A stretch of 64,000 nucleotides of DNA from Hyphomicrobiales bacterium (GTDB taxonomy: Bacteria; Pseudomonadota; Alphaproteobacteria; Rhizobiales; Xanthobacteraceae). Under the pieces are notes generated by a model. That model saw only the letters and a program-made list of their open reading frames with translations, was not told the origin of the DNA and searched no databases. Shown piece by piece: positions 1-9,083 of the stretch (position 1 is its first letter; every line of letters starts with the position of its first letter). The translations under genes were made by a program, and so were the position numbers. The stretch is taken from NCBI GenBank assembly GCA_021732215.1, contig JAKFVL010000004.1:1-64000 (forward strand), given 5' to 3'.

Positions 1-50
1 GGGTGGGGGGCACGAGTGTTGACAGTGATGTTGCCAAGAAGGCGATAACC

Positions 51-1082
51 TCAGTTGTCAAAGCCGACCTTGTCGACCAGCGTGGATGCTGCCTTGCGGC
101 TCGCCGCGATCCTGGCGAGCGGCAGCGAGTCCGCGTTTAGCTTGCCATAGCCTGCAATTGTCGGGTTCACCGCGATGCCCGCGCGTACCGGATACTCGTA
201 GTTGGAGTCGGCATAGATTTGCTGGGCCTGTTCGCCGGCCAGCCAGTCGATCAGCTTCATGGCGTTGGCCTTGTTCGGCGCACTCTTCATCAGCAGAACG
301 CCCGACAGGTTGACGTGGGTGCCGCCTCCGGCGAACGTTGGCAGGATCACCTTGGTTGCTTCTGCCCACGGCTTCTTGTCGGCTTCCTTGTCGTTCATCA
401 GCGCCCAGTAGTAGGTATTGCCGATGCCGATGTCGCACTTGCCCGCCGCAACGTCCCGCGCGGTTTCGCGGTCGCCGCCGGAGGGCTTCTGCGCGAGATT
501 GGCCTTCACGCCCTTCAGCCAGAGCTCGGCCTTGTCCTCGCCATAGCGGGCGATGAAAGCTGCGAACAGCGCATTGTTGTAGATGTGCTGGCCGGAGCGG
601 ATGCAGATCTTGCCCTTCCACTTCGGGTCGGCGAGCTCTTCATAAGTGATCGCGTCCTGCTTCACGCGCTCCTTCGAGGCGTAAATGACGCGGGCGCGCA
701 TCGAGATGCCGTGCCAGTGTTTGTCCGGATCGCGATATTGCGCCGGCACAACCTTGTCGATAACCGCCGACTCGATTGGCTGGGTGATCTCGGCTTTCAC
801 GGCGTCGTCGATGCGTCCGATATCGACGGTCAGCAGAATGTCGGCCGGCGAATCCTTGCCTTCGGCCTTGATGCGCTGCTCGAGACCCGAACTTGCCGAG
901 GTGACGTTGACCTTCACGCCGGTTTCTTTGGTGAAGGCGTCAAACAACGGCTGGATCAGCTTGGTCTCGCGATAGGTGTAGACATTGACATCGCCGCCCT
1001 GAGCAAGCGCCTGTGGCGCACCCAGCGAGAGCAGACAAACGAGGGCAGCGGAGCGCGCAGCGATCGTGCGAAACCCGGACAT
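51..1082 (-). CDS. Fe(III) ABC transporter substrate-binding protein
   Basis: Periplasmic binding protein of the FbpA/FutA/AfuA group, which captures ferric iron for an ABC importer. The 343-residue product starts at the ATG at 1080-1082. An open start 24 codons upstream would bury the signal peptide. The leader ends in ALA-Q near residue 27. VYTYRE, GGDRETA, NTYYWAL and NYEYPV follow in order; tyrosines in such positions bind iron in this family. No permease or ATPase gene is in the window, and what lies downstream is past the left edge. The specific metal is inferred from family resemblance. Confidence 0.85.
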   Translation of the reverse strand: MSGFRTIAARSAALVCLLSLGAPQALAQGGDVNVYTYRETKLIQPLFDAFTKETGVKVNVTSASSGLEQRIKAEGKDSPADILLTVDIGRIDDAVKAEITQPIESAVIDKVVPAQYRDPDKHWHGISMRARVIYASKERVKQDAITYEELADPKWKGKICIRSGQHIYNNALFAAFIARYGEDKAELWLKGVKANLAQKPSGGDRETARDVAAGKCDIGIGNTYYWALMNDKEADKKPWAEATKVILPTFAGGGTHVNLSGVLLMKSAPNKANAMKLIDWLAGEQAQQIYADSNYEYPVRAGIAVNPTIAGYGKLNADSLPLARIAASRKAASTLVDKVGFDN

Positions 1083-1266
1083 TAAGAACTCCGAAAAAAA
1101 GCGTTGAAAGACGGAAGCGGCTGGCGCTGCCAAGCGTGTGCATCTGTAACGCACCGCTCACCAAAGCCGATGCGTCAAAGGCGCTGAAAGCAGCGTTTTA
1201 GAGCAATTCCAGCTTTATCTTTAGATCGATTCCAAAGAGATCAGAGCCTCGCACGATCCGCGCGAT

Positions 1267-1360
1267 CGTCATCGTGAGGAGCAAGGCGATGGAGCAATCC
1301 GGAGGCCAAAGCAGGGCGGCTGGTTTCCTTCGTCGCGCAAAAGCGCTCCTCGCAATGACG
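1267..1360. repeat. dispersed palindromic intergenic repeat
   Basis: Between the iron-binding protein gene and the kinase gene. It begins with GTCATCGTGAGGAGC and ends with GCTCCTCGCAATGACG, so the ends are imperfect inverted copies. Similar CGTCATTGCGAGGAGC-type ends recur near 21089, 26870, 38770 and 49176. The rest of the 294-base gap shows nothing else. Confidence 0.6.
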
Positions 1361-1376
1361 AAGTTTGTTGTCTCGA

Positions 1377-4300
1377 TTAGTTCGAGCTGACACGCGCAGC
1401 GGTGCCGGGAAACCGCACCTCGATCAGAGTGCCGGCCTGCGGCGAACTCCTGATCTGGAAATGAGCGCGGTTGGCTTCGACCAGCGCCTTGGTCAGCGAC
1501 AGGCTGACGCCCGAATTGCCGGGCGTCACGTCATCGCGCGACACCGGCGCACGGAATGGCGCCAGTGCCGCCGCCATCTCGTTGTCGTTCAATCCCTGGC
1601 CGGTATCGCGAACGCGCAGCACCACGTCGCCGAAGTCGGTCAGCGCAGTAGAGACGATCACCTGACCGCCGGCATTGGCGAGGTGGATCGAATTGCCGAT
1701 CAGGTTCATGGCGATCTGGCGCAGCGCGCGCGCATCGGCCATCACCCATGGCAATCCCCGCGCCAGCGACGTGCGAATGATGATACGCTCGCGATTGGCC
1801 TGCGGCTGCATCACGCCGACGCATTGCTCCACCAGGCTGTTGAGGTTCTGGTTCGCCAGCGTGAGATCGAGCTTGCCGGTTTCGATGTGCGAGAGATCGA
1901 GCATGTCATTGATGATGGCGATCACCCGCTCGCCGGAGGCGCGGATATCCTTCAGGTACTCGACATAGCGTTCGTTGCCGAGGGCACCGAAGCGCTCGCC
2001 AATCATCACGTCGGCGAATCCGATGATCGAATTGAGCGGGGTGCGGATTTCGTGGCTGATCCGCGCCAGCACGTCGGCCTTCACGCTGGCCGCGCGATCG
2101 GCCTGCCGCTGCGCGCCGAGCAATTGCGCCTCGGTTGTCTTTGCCAGCGTGAGGTCGCGCAGGACTGCAAAGGTGGCGGGTTCGCTGCCGGCGGTGCGGT
2201 TGAGCGTCATCGATAGCGCGACAAGGCTGCCGTCAGGGCGGTGCGCCAGCACCTCGCGGCTGCGCTCCGCGCCGCCATGCCGGACCGCTTCGATAGCGTC
2301 CTGTATCGCGGTGCGGTTTTCCGGTGCGAACAAATCGCCGAATGCGCGCGGGTTCGAGACGGCCGTATCGAGGCCGAACATCTCGCGCGCTGTGCGATTG
2401 GCCGCCTGCAAATGGCCGCCGTCACCGAGCACAAGCACGGCGTCCGGCATCGCATCGAGAATCTGGCGGAGCTGGTGTGTCTCTTCCTGCGCGGCGTGTT
2501 GAGCAGGGCCGATGCTGTCCGGTCTGATATCATCCGCGGGCACCGCCGCAGCGGCCAACGCCTGCGTGGCGCTTGCGACCCCGCTGCAGATCAGCGCCAT
2601 CGCCTGCTCGTTGTCCCACATGATGGTGTGGAGCGCGGCCTCGACGGGCCGCTCGCCGCGTTGCGGCGCTGAAATACGCACCGGCGTTCCGGTGTCCGAT
2701 GTGCTGCTGGCGGCGGAGACACCGGGCTCGACGTACAATGCATCGAGGCCGCCGGCGTCATTGAGCGATTGCAGGTCCGGATACCCGATCTGGTCGAGGA
2801 AGGTGCGATTGGCATAGAGCAGCCGGTCGAGCCGGTAGATCAGTACGCCTGCCGAAATCCGGTCGAGCACCGCGAGATCGGTGTGCGAATGTCCCTTCGG
2901 CATCTGCGCAGCCGGCGCGAGCCAACCCGGCGTTTCGGTTAGCGCCGGATCGTATTCAAGCCGTTCCGGTTGATTGTCGGGCGGCGCGGTGGCCGTGTCG
3001 TCCGGCTGGACCGGGCCGTTGTCGTCGAGACGGGCCGAAAGCTGCCGCGCCAATTCGTTGAAGGCCGAGTTCTCGACCGGCGTCAGCGTCGGGCGATGAT
3101 CCTGCTGCGGCGAGCGAAACGGCACGACGTTGGGATGCGCAACAGCAGCGGGCTCGGGTTGTTCGTATGTCGGCTCGGGCGGATGCGCTGGTTCCGCGTC
3201 TTGCATGACGGGAGCCTCCTTGCCGACGCCAGCGTCGCCAACCATCACTGGCTGGTCCGGCGTGACCGAGGGCACAACATTGTCCTGCGCCGGAGGGATC
3301 GCACGAAGTGCATCGAGACGCGAGAGCGCGTCGAGATCGCGAACCAGGCCGAAGCCGCGATAGCCGGCGAACTGCCGTGCGCCGTCATGGAACGGCACAC
3401 CGGACAGTTCGACAGGCAGTTGCATCTGTGCGTCGTCGACCGGCCAGTCGATCGCGATGCTGTTCAGTGTGGACCTGGAGTCGATCGCACTCGCGACGCG
3501 GCCCTGCGGATCGAGATTGAATTGCGACGCCAGCTCGCGCCACGGACGACCGAGCGTTACCGCCGCGCGCGGGCCGATCAGGCGTGCGAACTCGTCGGAC
3601 TGGAGTTCGAAATGTCCATCAGCATCGGTCCGCCACATGAAGCGCAGTGGCAATTTGCGAGGCGAGGGCGCGACTGCTGCCGAAACAATCCGGTCCAGGG
3701 AAACTGGGATCGGATCGGCCGGTGTCGCTGGCGGCTCGAATGCGGACATCGGCGGCTCCGTCTCCTCTGGTGACGGCGGTTCAGTCTCAAACTTTGGCAA
3801 CGCGATGTTCGAATGGGTCCGCTCGAAACGGCTCGGCTCCAGAGGGGCCTGCTCCAGATGATCTGGCACAATGGGCGGCTCGGGAATCGCCCCGGCCGCT
3901 GACCGATCTGCATGGGTAGCGACATTCGATGCTGCAGCGCAAGCGGGGCTGGGGACAACCACGGCAACAAGCGTCGCCTCACCACCCGTGCCGACCCGGA
4001 AAATCTCTGCATTTCCAGTGGCAAGATCGCCCAATGCATGTCCGCTTTCAAACGCGCCGCCGGTCAGGAACAGCAACGCCGGATCGGCCTGCAGTTCGGA
4101 CGTGAAGCGCCACTCGGCCGCAGCAGTGTTCTTGGCCACGACGTGGTTGTCCGGCGCGAATGCAATGACAGGCAGATCGATGGCGTCGATCAGGGCATGC
4201 AATCGCCGTTCGAACGGTATCGGGGTTGCAGCACTCGCCGATATCAGAAGAAGGCCTGTGTCGCCGCCGTCGAGCGGCAGCCGCGTGCAGGCGAGCGTCG

Positions 4301-4598
4301 TCAGACCGCCGAGCGCCGCGCCGAAGCCGGGCAACCGTTCCAGACGGACGTCGTTCAAGGCGGTGACGCGCCGCGCCACCTGCATCGCTTGACGGCGATG
4401 CGGATCGGCTGGCCTGAGCGGATCAGCGCCGGTCAAGGTTGAGGCCGGCAATCCGAGCGCACGCGCCGCGGCTGCATTCACCCACAGCAGGTGGATGCCG
4501 TCACCCGACCACAGCCAAGCGGGCATTGCGCTCAGGGCGCACTCCGCGATGCGCGCGATGCGCAGGTATTTCAGATGCTGTGCGACGTCGCCGATCAT
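1377..4598 (-). CDS. pdhS: PdhS-like cytoplasmic PAS sensor histidine kinase
   Basis: Large soluble histidine kinase (1073 residues) whose C-terminal third matches the PdhS/PleC/DivJ group that acts on DivK and PleD in alphaproteobacterial cell-cycle control. There is no signal peptide or membrane segment. Sensor-like PAS regions lie near the N-terminus (residues 15-60) and around 605-660 and 730-840, separated by a Pro/Glu-rich linker. The H-box (ISHEIRTPLN) puts the phospho-acceptor at about His849, and DTGQG forms the G1 box. The N-box position reads NLIGNSIHLA and the G2 region reads NSGVSLSLT, so both lack the usual NA-K and GxGxG pattern. No receiver domain is fused. Assignment to PdhS is by sequence feel and length. 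Confidence 0.75.
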   Translation of the reverse strand: MIGDVAQHLKYLRIARIAECALSAMPAWLWSGDGIHLLWVNAAAARALGLPASTLTGADPLRPADPHRRQAMQVARRVTALNDVRLERLPGFGAALGGLTTLACTRLPLDGGDTGLLLISASAATPIPFERRLHALIDAIDLPVIAFAPDNHVVAKNTAAAEWRFTSELQADPALLFLTGGAFESGHALGDLATGNAEIFRVGTGGEATLVAVVVPSPACAAASNVATHADRSAAGAIPEPPIVPDHLEQAPLEPSRFERTHSNIALPKFETEPPSPEETEPPMSAFEPPATPADPIPVSLDRIVSAAVAPSPRKLPLRFMWRTDADGHFELQSDEFARLIGPRAAVTLGRPWRELASQFNLDPQGRVASAIDSRSTLNSIAIDWPVDDAQMQLPVELSGVPFHDGARQFAGYRGFGLVRDLDALSRLDALRAIPPAQDNVVPSVTPDQPVMVGDAGVGKEAPVMQDAEPAHPPEPTYEQPEPAAVAHPNVVPFRSPQQDHRPTLTPVENSAFNELARQLSARLDDNGPVQPDDTATAPPDNQPERLEYDPALTETPGWLAPAAQMPKGHSHTDLAVLDRISAGVLIYRLDRLLYANRTFLDQIGYPDLQSLNDAGGLDALYVEPGVSAASSTSDTGTPVRISAPQRGERPVEAALHTIMWDNEQAMALICSGVASATQALAAAAVPADDIRPDSIGPAQHAAQEETHQLRQILDAMPDAVLVLGDGGHLQAANRTAREMFGLDTAVSNPRAFGDLFAPENRTAIQDAIEAVRHGGAERSREVLAHRPDGSLVALSMTLNRTAGSEPATFAVLRDLTLAKTTEAQLLGAQRQADRAASVKADVLARISHEIRTPLNSIIGFADVMIGERFGALGNERYVEYLKDIRASGERVIAIINDMLDLSHIETGKLDLTLANQNLNSLVEQCVGVMQPQANRERIIIRTSLARGLPWVMADARALRQIAMNLIGNSIHLANAGGQVIVSTALTDFGDVVLRVRDTGQGLNDNEMAAALAPFRAPVSRDDVTPGNSGVSLSLTKALVEANRAHFQIRSSPQAGTLIEVRFPGTAARVSSN

Positions 4599-4907
4599 GG
4601 CTGGAACAGTATTATCTCGCGGGCCGTGGGGTCCACGCCTGAGGAACCTGTCCCGGACAAAAGACGGAATAACCTTAACTTGATGGCTTTTTGCCGAACC
4701 AATTCGCCGATGCGGGATTGGACAGTTGCAAAAGATTCCCGACGGGTCACGATGGTTCCATTGTCCGGGGTGTTTAGCCGGGCGGACGCGAACGGCTCAC
4801 ACCTGGCCAACTGCCATCAGCGAGGCCTCAAGATCCGGCATGCACAGGTCATCGCGAGAATGACCGATCTCAACCTCATATCACGCCACACCGCACAGGA
4901 GAGCGAA
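4599..4907. other. intergenic region, divergent promoters
   Basis: A 309-base gap between the divergently read kinase gene and the first phasin. It must hold both promoters. I see no clear operator, repeat or extra gene. Confidence 0.5.
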
Positions 4908-5276
4908 ATGGATTCCAACGACATTCCCAAGGATATGCGTTCAATGGCGGAAGCTGGCTTCGAGCAGGCCCGCAAGGCTTTCGAGAAGTTTCTGAGCGGC
5001 GCCCAGCAGGCTGCCAGCACGCTTGAAAGTCACGGCGAGGCCGCCCGCGCCAACGCCAAGGACATCAGCACCAAAGCGATGTCGTTCGCCGAAAAGAATG
5101 TGTCAGCCTCGCTCGACCACGCGCAAAAGCTGCTCCAGGCTAGGGACCTGTCCGACATCATGCGCATTCACAGCGAGTACGTGCAGACGCAAATGCGCAA
5201 TCTTGCCGAACAGGCGAGCGAGATGACGCAGGCTGTCAGCCGCGCCGCGATGGATGCGGCCAAGCCCAAGACCTGA
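4908..5276 (+). CDS. phasin family protein
   Basis: Small (122-residue) amphipathic, all-helical phasin that would coat polyhydroxybutyrate granules. The start is the ATG after AGGAGAGCGAA; an open frame reaches back to 4491 but has no ribosome site. MAEAGFEQARKAFEKF, the Ala/Gln-rich middle and the C-terminal SEMTQAVSRAAMDAAK segment are typical. It is followed 231 bases later by a second phasin, so the two look like a duplicated pair. The polymer-synthesis genes are not in this window. Confidence 0.88.
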   Translation: MDSNDIPKDMRSMAEAGFEQARKAFEKFLSGAQQAASTLESHGEAARANAKDISTKAMSFAEKNVSASLDHAQKLLQARDLSDIMRIHSEYVQTQMRNLAEQASEMTQAVSRAAMDAAKPKT

Positions 5277-5365
5277 GGCAAGAACTGAGGACGGCTGACT
5301 TCAGGCCGGACTGCCTGTGCCATTGGCTCCGGACAGGCCTTGATCCTGAAACCCGTGAAGTGAAC

Positions 5366-5392
5366 TGCGGCGCAACAATTTGTTGCGTCGCA
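5366..5392. promoter_or_regulatory. 27-bp palindrome upstream of second phasin
   Basis: The arms GCAACAA (5372-5378) and TTGTTGC (5380-5386) are perfect around a single central T. They extend to TGCG...CGCA on the outside with one mismatch. It sits about 115 bases before the phasin start and is TGC/GCA-rich, as known PhaR operators are, so it is a candidate PhaR site. That link is inference. Confidence 0.55.
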
Positions 5393-5507
5393 CAATAGCT
5401 GTGGTAGAGTGATTGAGTTCAGCGCCGGATTGTTGATGCGATCGGGCCAGACGCTCACCCGCAAAAGCCCAATTTCGCCCCTCGAGGCCGATCACAAGGA
5501 TCAGATC

Positions 5508-5939
5508 ATGACCAATGCCAACGGCGCTTTCACTGCTCCCGTCATTCCGCTGCAGGTGCCGGAGTCCATTCGCGCCTTCGCCGAGACGGGCGTGTCGCAG
5601 GCCCGCGAAGGCTACGCCAAGTTCAAGGAAGCCGCCGAAAACGGCAACGGCGCCATCGAGGCTGCCTGCCAGTCCGCCAGCAAGGGCGCGAGCACCTACA
5701 CCGCGAAGGTTCTCGATCTGACCAAATCCAACACCGAAGCGGCGTTCGACTTCGCTCATGAACTGGCCGGCGTGAAATCGGTCACCGCGGCGTTCGAACT
5801 CTGGTCGTCGTTCGCGCAGAAGTCGTTCCAGACCTTGACCGCGCAGACCAAGGAGCTGGCCGAGCTGTCGCAGAAGATCGCGACCGATACCGTCGAGCCG
5901 ATCAAGGCATCGGCGACGAAAGCCTTCAAGATCGGTTGA
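5508..5939 (+). CDS. phasin family protein
   Basis: Second phasin, 143 residues, from the ATG of MTNANGAF. The core (MSxAF-like FAETGVSQAREGYAKF, then KSNTEAAFDFAHELAG and FAQKSFQTLTAQTKEL) is the classical phasin_2 pattern. It is longer and more canonical than its upstream neighbour. The start follows GGATCAGATC, and an in-frame extension back to 5409 is unlikely to be translated. A palindrome at 5366-5392 suggests it has its own regulated promoter. It should act at the granule surface in the cytoplasm. Confidence 0.92.
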   Translation: MTNANGAFTAPVIPLQVPESIRAFAETGVSQAREGYAKFKEAAENGNGAIEAACQSASKGASTYTAKVLDLTKSNTEAAFDFAHELAGVKSVTAAFELWSSFAQKSFQTLTAQTKELAELSQKIATDTVEPIKASATKAFKIG

Positions 5940-5981
5940 ACCGCCGATTCAGTGCGTTTCGGTCTTGAACGATGCTTTCAG

Positions 5982-6005
5982 CGCCAGCCTTGCAAAAGGC
6001 TGGCG
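5982..6005 (+). terminator. stem-loop after phasin
   Basis: The arms CGCCAGCCTT and AAGGCTGGCG are perfect complements around a 4-base loop, 42 bases past the phasin stop. Only a weak T-run follows, so it is either a weak intrinsic terminator or an RNA-stabilising hairpin. Confidence 0.6.
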
Positions 6006-6132
6006 TTGCTCATAGTTTCCGGCCCGCGCAAGCCGTTTTCGACGGCTTTTGAGGTTTCGTCCGACCCGCATTGAACGCGCCGGATGGAGCCGCTAACCAA
6101 GGCAGATCGCCTTCGTGTCAGCGCTTGAAGAT

Positions 6133-6209
6133 GCAGTTGTAGCTCAGTTGGTTAGAGCGCCTGTCTGTGGAACAGGAGGTCGGTGGTTCGAGCCCACCCA
6201 ACTGTACCA
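6133..6209 (+). tRNA. tRNA-His (GTG)
   Basis: A complete 77-base cloverleaf including encoded CCA. Anticodon GTG is at 6167-6169 in the loop CTGTGGA, with a 5-bp stem CCTGT/ACAGG. The base before the acceptor (6132) is T, the first acceptor pair is G:U and the discriminator is A. The tRNA therefore lacks the G-1:C73 pair used almost universally for His identity, a known alphaproteobacterial trait. It is followed after 130 bases by the CorC-type gene. Confidence 0.96.
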
Positions 6210-6339
6210 CTTTCACAGAAATGTCCTTCTCGCCGGAACGCTGTCCATCATTGCTGCGGCTGGTGTGCGTCTCGCGCCGATGCGATAGTGGCGCAGCGAC
6301 GGCTGCATTCGTCCGGTTGCTCCTGCAAAAGGCTTTAGC

Positions 6340-7632
6340 GTGTTGTCTCTCGAACTCGGGATCGTCACGGTCCTGATCGTCATCAATGGTCTTCTGGCGA
6401 TGTCCGAACTGGCCATCGTTTCCTCCAGACCGGCCCGTCTGGCCGGGCTTGTTGAAAAGGGCGTCACCGGATCGCGCCGCGCGCTGGCGCTGGCATCCGA
6501 TCCCGGCAAGTTTCTCTCCACCGTGCAAATCGGCATCACGCTGGTCGGCGTGCTGTCGGGCGCATTCTCCGGCGCGACGCTCGGCGCCCGGCTCTCCGCA
6601 TGGCTGGCGACGTTCGGCATGTCCCAAGGCCTCTCCGATGCTGTCGGCGTCGGAGTCGTGGTTTCGCTGATCACCTACGCTTCGCTGATCGTGGGAGAAC
6701 TGGTGCCAAAGCAGATCGCCTTGCGCGATCCGGAAGCTGTGGCAGTCCGGGTCGCGCCGGCGATGGTGCTGCTGTCGAAGGTTTCGTCGCCGCTGGTTTG
6801 GCTGCTCGATCACTCCGGAAAAGGCCTGCTGTGGTTGCTTGGCCATCGCCGCGACGCGGAAGAAAAAGTCAGTGAGGACGAAATCCGCACGCTCGTCGTC
6901 GAGGCCGAGAATGCGGGAGTTCTCGAGCCCGGCGAAAAGGAGATGATCGCAGGCGTGATGCGGCTCGGCGATCTGCCGGTTCGCGCCGTGATGACGCCGC
7001 GCCACGAGGTCAGTTCGATCGATCTGCGCGACGACGCGCGGACCATTCGCGCCGCGTTCACCACCAGTTCGCATTCGCGGCTTCCGGTGTTCGACGGGGG
7101 CGAGACGCTCGGCATCGTGCAGGCCAAGGATATGCTGGATGTGTATCTCGCGGGCGCGACGCCCGACATTCGCGAACTGGTGCGCGAGGCGCCGATCATT
7201 CCCGAAACGGTCGATGCGCGCGACGTCGTGGCGATCCTGAGGGACTCGCCCGTGCACATGGGACTGGTCCACGACGAGTACGGCAGTTTTCAGGGCGTCG
7301 TCACCAGCGCCGATATTCTCGAATCCATCGTCGGAAGTTTTCACACCGAAGAAGGTCCCGCCGAGGCAGCCGTTGTGGAGCGCGGTGACGGTTCGCTATT
7401 GATCGCCGGATGGATGCCGGCCGCAGAGTTTGCGCATCGGCTGAACATTGCGCTTCCTGTGTCGTTTCCTTACGAGACTTTCGCGGGTTTTCTGCTTCAG
7501 CAATTCGGCACGATACCCGAGGTGGCCGACACGATTGTCGTCGAGGGCTGGCGTTTCGAGATCGTGGATCTCGATGGCAGGAGGATCGACAAGGTGCTGG
7601 CGGTGCGCGCCGAGCCGGATCGCTCTGTCTAA
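6340..7632 (+). CDS. CNNM/CorC-HlyC family membrane protein (hemolysin-like transporter)
   Basis: 430-residue inner-membrane protein of the CorB/CorC/YtfL type, associated with Mg2+ or Co2+ handling; substrate unproven. A DUF21/CNNM membrane domain (about residues 1-190, with SLITYASLIVGELVPK) is followed by two CBS domains (about 205-330, VRAVMTPRHEV and VHMGLVHDEYGSFQGVVT). A C-terminal CorC_HlyC domain follows (about 345-425). The start is GTG at 6340; it is not strong, but the first helix begins immediately. No partner gene follows. Family certain, function inferred. Confidence 0.9.
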   Translation: MLSLELGIVTVLIVINGLLAMSELAIVSSRPARLAGLVEKGVTGSRRALALASDPGKFLSTVQIGITLVGVLSGAFSGATLGARLSAWLATFGMSQGLSDAVGVGVVVSLITYASLIVGELVPKQIALRDPEAVAVRVAPAMVLLSKVSSPLVWLLDHSGKGLLWLLGHRRDAEEKVSEDEIRTLVVEAENAGVLEPGEKEMIAGVMRLGDLPVRAVMTPRHEVSSIDLRDDARTIRAAFTTSSHSRLPVFDGGETLGIVQAKDMLDVYLAGATPDIRELVREAPIIPETVDARDVVAILRDSPVHMGLVHDEYGSFQGVVTSADILESIVGSFHTEEGPAEAAVVERGDGSLLIAGWMPAAEFAHRLNIALPVSFPYETFAGFLLQQFGTIPEVADTIVVEGWRFEIVDLDGRRIDKVLAVRAEPDRSV

Positions 7633-7958
7633 AACAGCACACAGCGGCGACAAAAGCGGGTGTACGGGACCGTTTCAAAAAGTTTCAATCTGCGTTCAGT
7701 TGCCGCAGGCAAAAATTGCCACACGATTCCGTGAACGGATCGCGCGCTGTGCGATGAAAGAAGTCTCTGCGCTGCAGCTATTTCCAGCATTTGTTACGAT
7801 TCGGTTGACGATGGAACCTTTGTTTTATCGGGCCGCTTTGCATCGAGAGACCATGCGTGGCCTTTGGGAGACAGCTTTTTCCCGCGCTGCGTGTAGGTTC
7901 ATTCCCAGATTGAACATTTGCTTTCACTCATCACAATCGCTCATGGAGAATATGAAAA
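7633..7958. other. intergenic region before porin gene
   Basis: 326 bases without a convincing gene. The last 100 bases presumably hold the promoter of the outer-membrane protein. I see no inverted repeat or known riboregulator. Confidence 0.4.
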
Positions 7959-8783
7959 ATGAAGAAGGTGCTTTTTGCGGCCCTGCTGGCCGGCACCGCG
8001 TTCGCAACACCGGCGCTTACTGCCGATCTGCCGCGTAAGGCTCCAGCGTTCGTTCCGCCGCCGGTTTTCAGCTGGACTGGCTTTTACGTCGGCGTGAACG
8101 CTGGCTACGGCTTCGGCAACGACAGCGATGTCAGAACGACGGGCATTGGCGTTGCGAACGTGAATGCTGTTGCCGACCTTGCTCGTCCGCCCCGCGTTCG
8201 TCTGGATCGCGACGGGTTCGTCGGTGGTGGCCAGATTGGCTACAACTGGCAGCTCGCTCCGAGCTGGGTCTTGGGTATCGAGGCTGACATTCAGTACTCG
8301 GACATCCGTGACACGGTGAATGCGCAGACCACTCTCGCTGTGGCTGGTCCCAACGGAACGGCCGCTGGCACCCGCAACAACCTCTTCACGACCCAAATGG
8401 AATATTTCGGCACCGTTCGTGGCCGCCTTGGCTATTCCTTTGATCGTAGCTTGATCTACGCCACGGGCGGTCTCGCCTATGGCGATGTCACCAACGCGGC
8501 AACATTCACCGGCGTTGCTCCCGGTTTCGCGACCCAGTTCGTTGGGAGACGTAACCGTACTGACACCGGCTATACGGTTGGCGGCGGCATCGAGCATGCG
8601 TTCGCGCCGGGCTGGAGCCTGAAGGCCGAATACCTGTATTACGACCTGGGCGACAACACCGTTCCTGTCCTCAACATTGCTGGTCCTGCCGCCGCCGGTG
8701 GCCCGGGCTACAACTCGCGCTTCCAGAACGATGGTCACATCGTCCGCATGGGCTTGAACTACAAGCTCGGCGGCCTGTTCTGA
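7959..8783 (+). CDS. outer membrane beta-barrel protein (Omp25/31-type porin family)
   Basis: 274-residue outer-membrane protein. A signal peptide (MKKVLFAALLAGTAFATPALTA) is followed by the hallmark DLPRKAP...W.GFYVGVNAGYG start of rhizobial Omp25/Omp31-like barrels. Alternating aromatic/hydrophobic strands run to the C-terminal MGLNYKLGGLF, ending in Phe as required for BAM recognition. The start is ATG 7959 after GGAGAATATGAAA. A strong terminator follows directly, so this is a single-gene unit, probably highly expressed. It could be structural rather than a true porin. Confidence 0.92.
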   Translation: MKKVLFAALLAGTAFATPALTADLPRKAPAFVPPPVFSWTGFYVGVNAGYGFGNDSDVRTTGIGVANVNAVADLARPPRVRLDRDGFVGGGQIGYNWQLAPSWVLGIEADIQYSDIRDTVNAQTTLAVAGPNGTAAGTRNNLFTTQMEYFGTVRGRLGYSFDRSLIYATGGLAYGDVTNAATFTGVAPGFATQFVGRRNRTDTGYTVGGGIEHAFAPGWSLKAEYLYYDLGDNTVPVLNIAGPAAAGGPGYNSRFQNDGHIVRMGLNYKLGGLF

Positions 8784-8815
8784 GTCAAATCGTCACAACC
8801 GACGAATCAATGAGA

Positions 8816-8842
8816 AAGGCCGGCCTCGCGCCGGCCTTTTTG
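8816..8842 (+). terminator. rho-independent terminator of the porin gene
   Basis: The 9-bp arms AAGGCCGGC/GCCGGCCTT surround CTCGC, with a following T-run (CCTTTTTGTTT), 32 bases after the stop. Confidence 0.92.
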
Positions 8843-9030
8843 TTTGCCCGCCCGTTGCCACGTTTCGTTTTCGATTTGTCCGGGTCATTCGCCGCAATTT
8901 CGCTGCGCCACCGCAAATCGCCGCGGGAACTTCTGCGGGTCGGTCGAAATGTTGTGTTCGGGAAGCAACTGTTGCGGAATTGATTCACAAAAAGAGTGCA
9001 AGACGATTGTACCGATAATTTTTCTTTTAC

Positions 9031-9048
9031 GAATCAGCGAACTGATTC
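9031..9048. promoter_or_regulatory. inverted repeat upstream of parA-like gene
   Basis: GAATCAG-CGAA-CTGATTC is a perfect 7-bp inverted repeat 36 bases before the ParA start, in an AT-rich tract. It could be an operator or the ATPase's own binding site. No protein is assigned. Confidence 0.4.
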
Positions 9049-9083
9049 ATTTTCGCCATCAGAGTCAATCTGGAGGCTAAGCC

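Noticed and set aside
6118-7344. 408-codon frame antisense to the CorC-type gene and tRNA-His
   Set aside because: Overlaps a tRNA and a clear CNNM/CBS gene; no recognisable motif.
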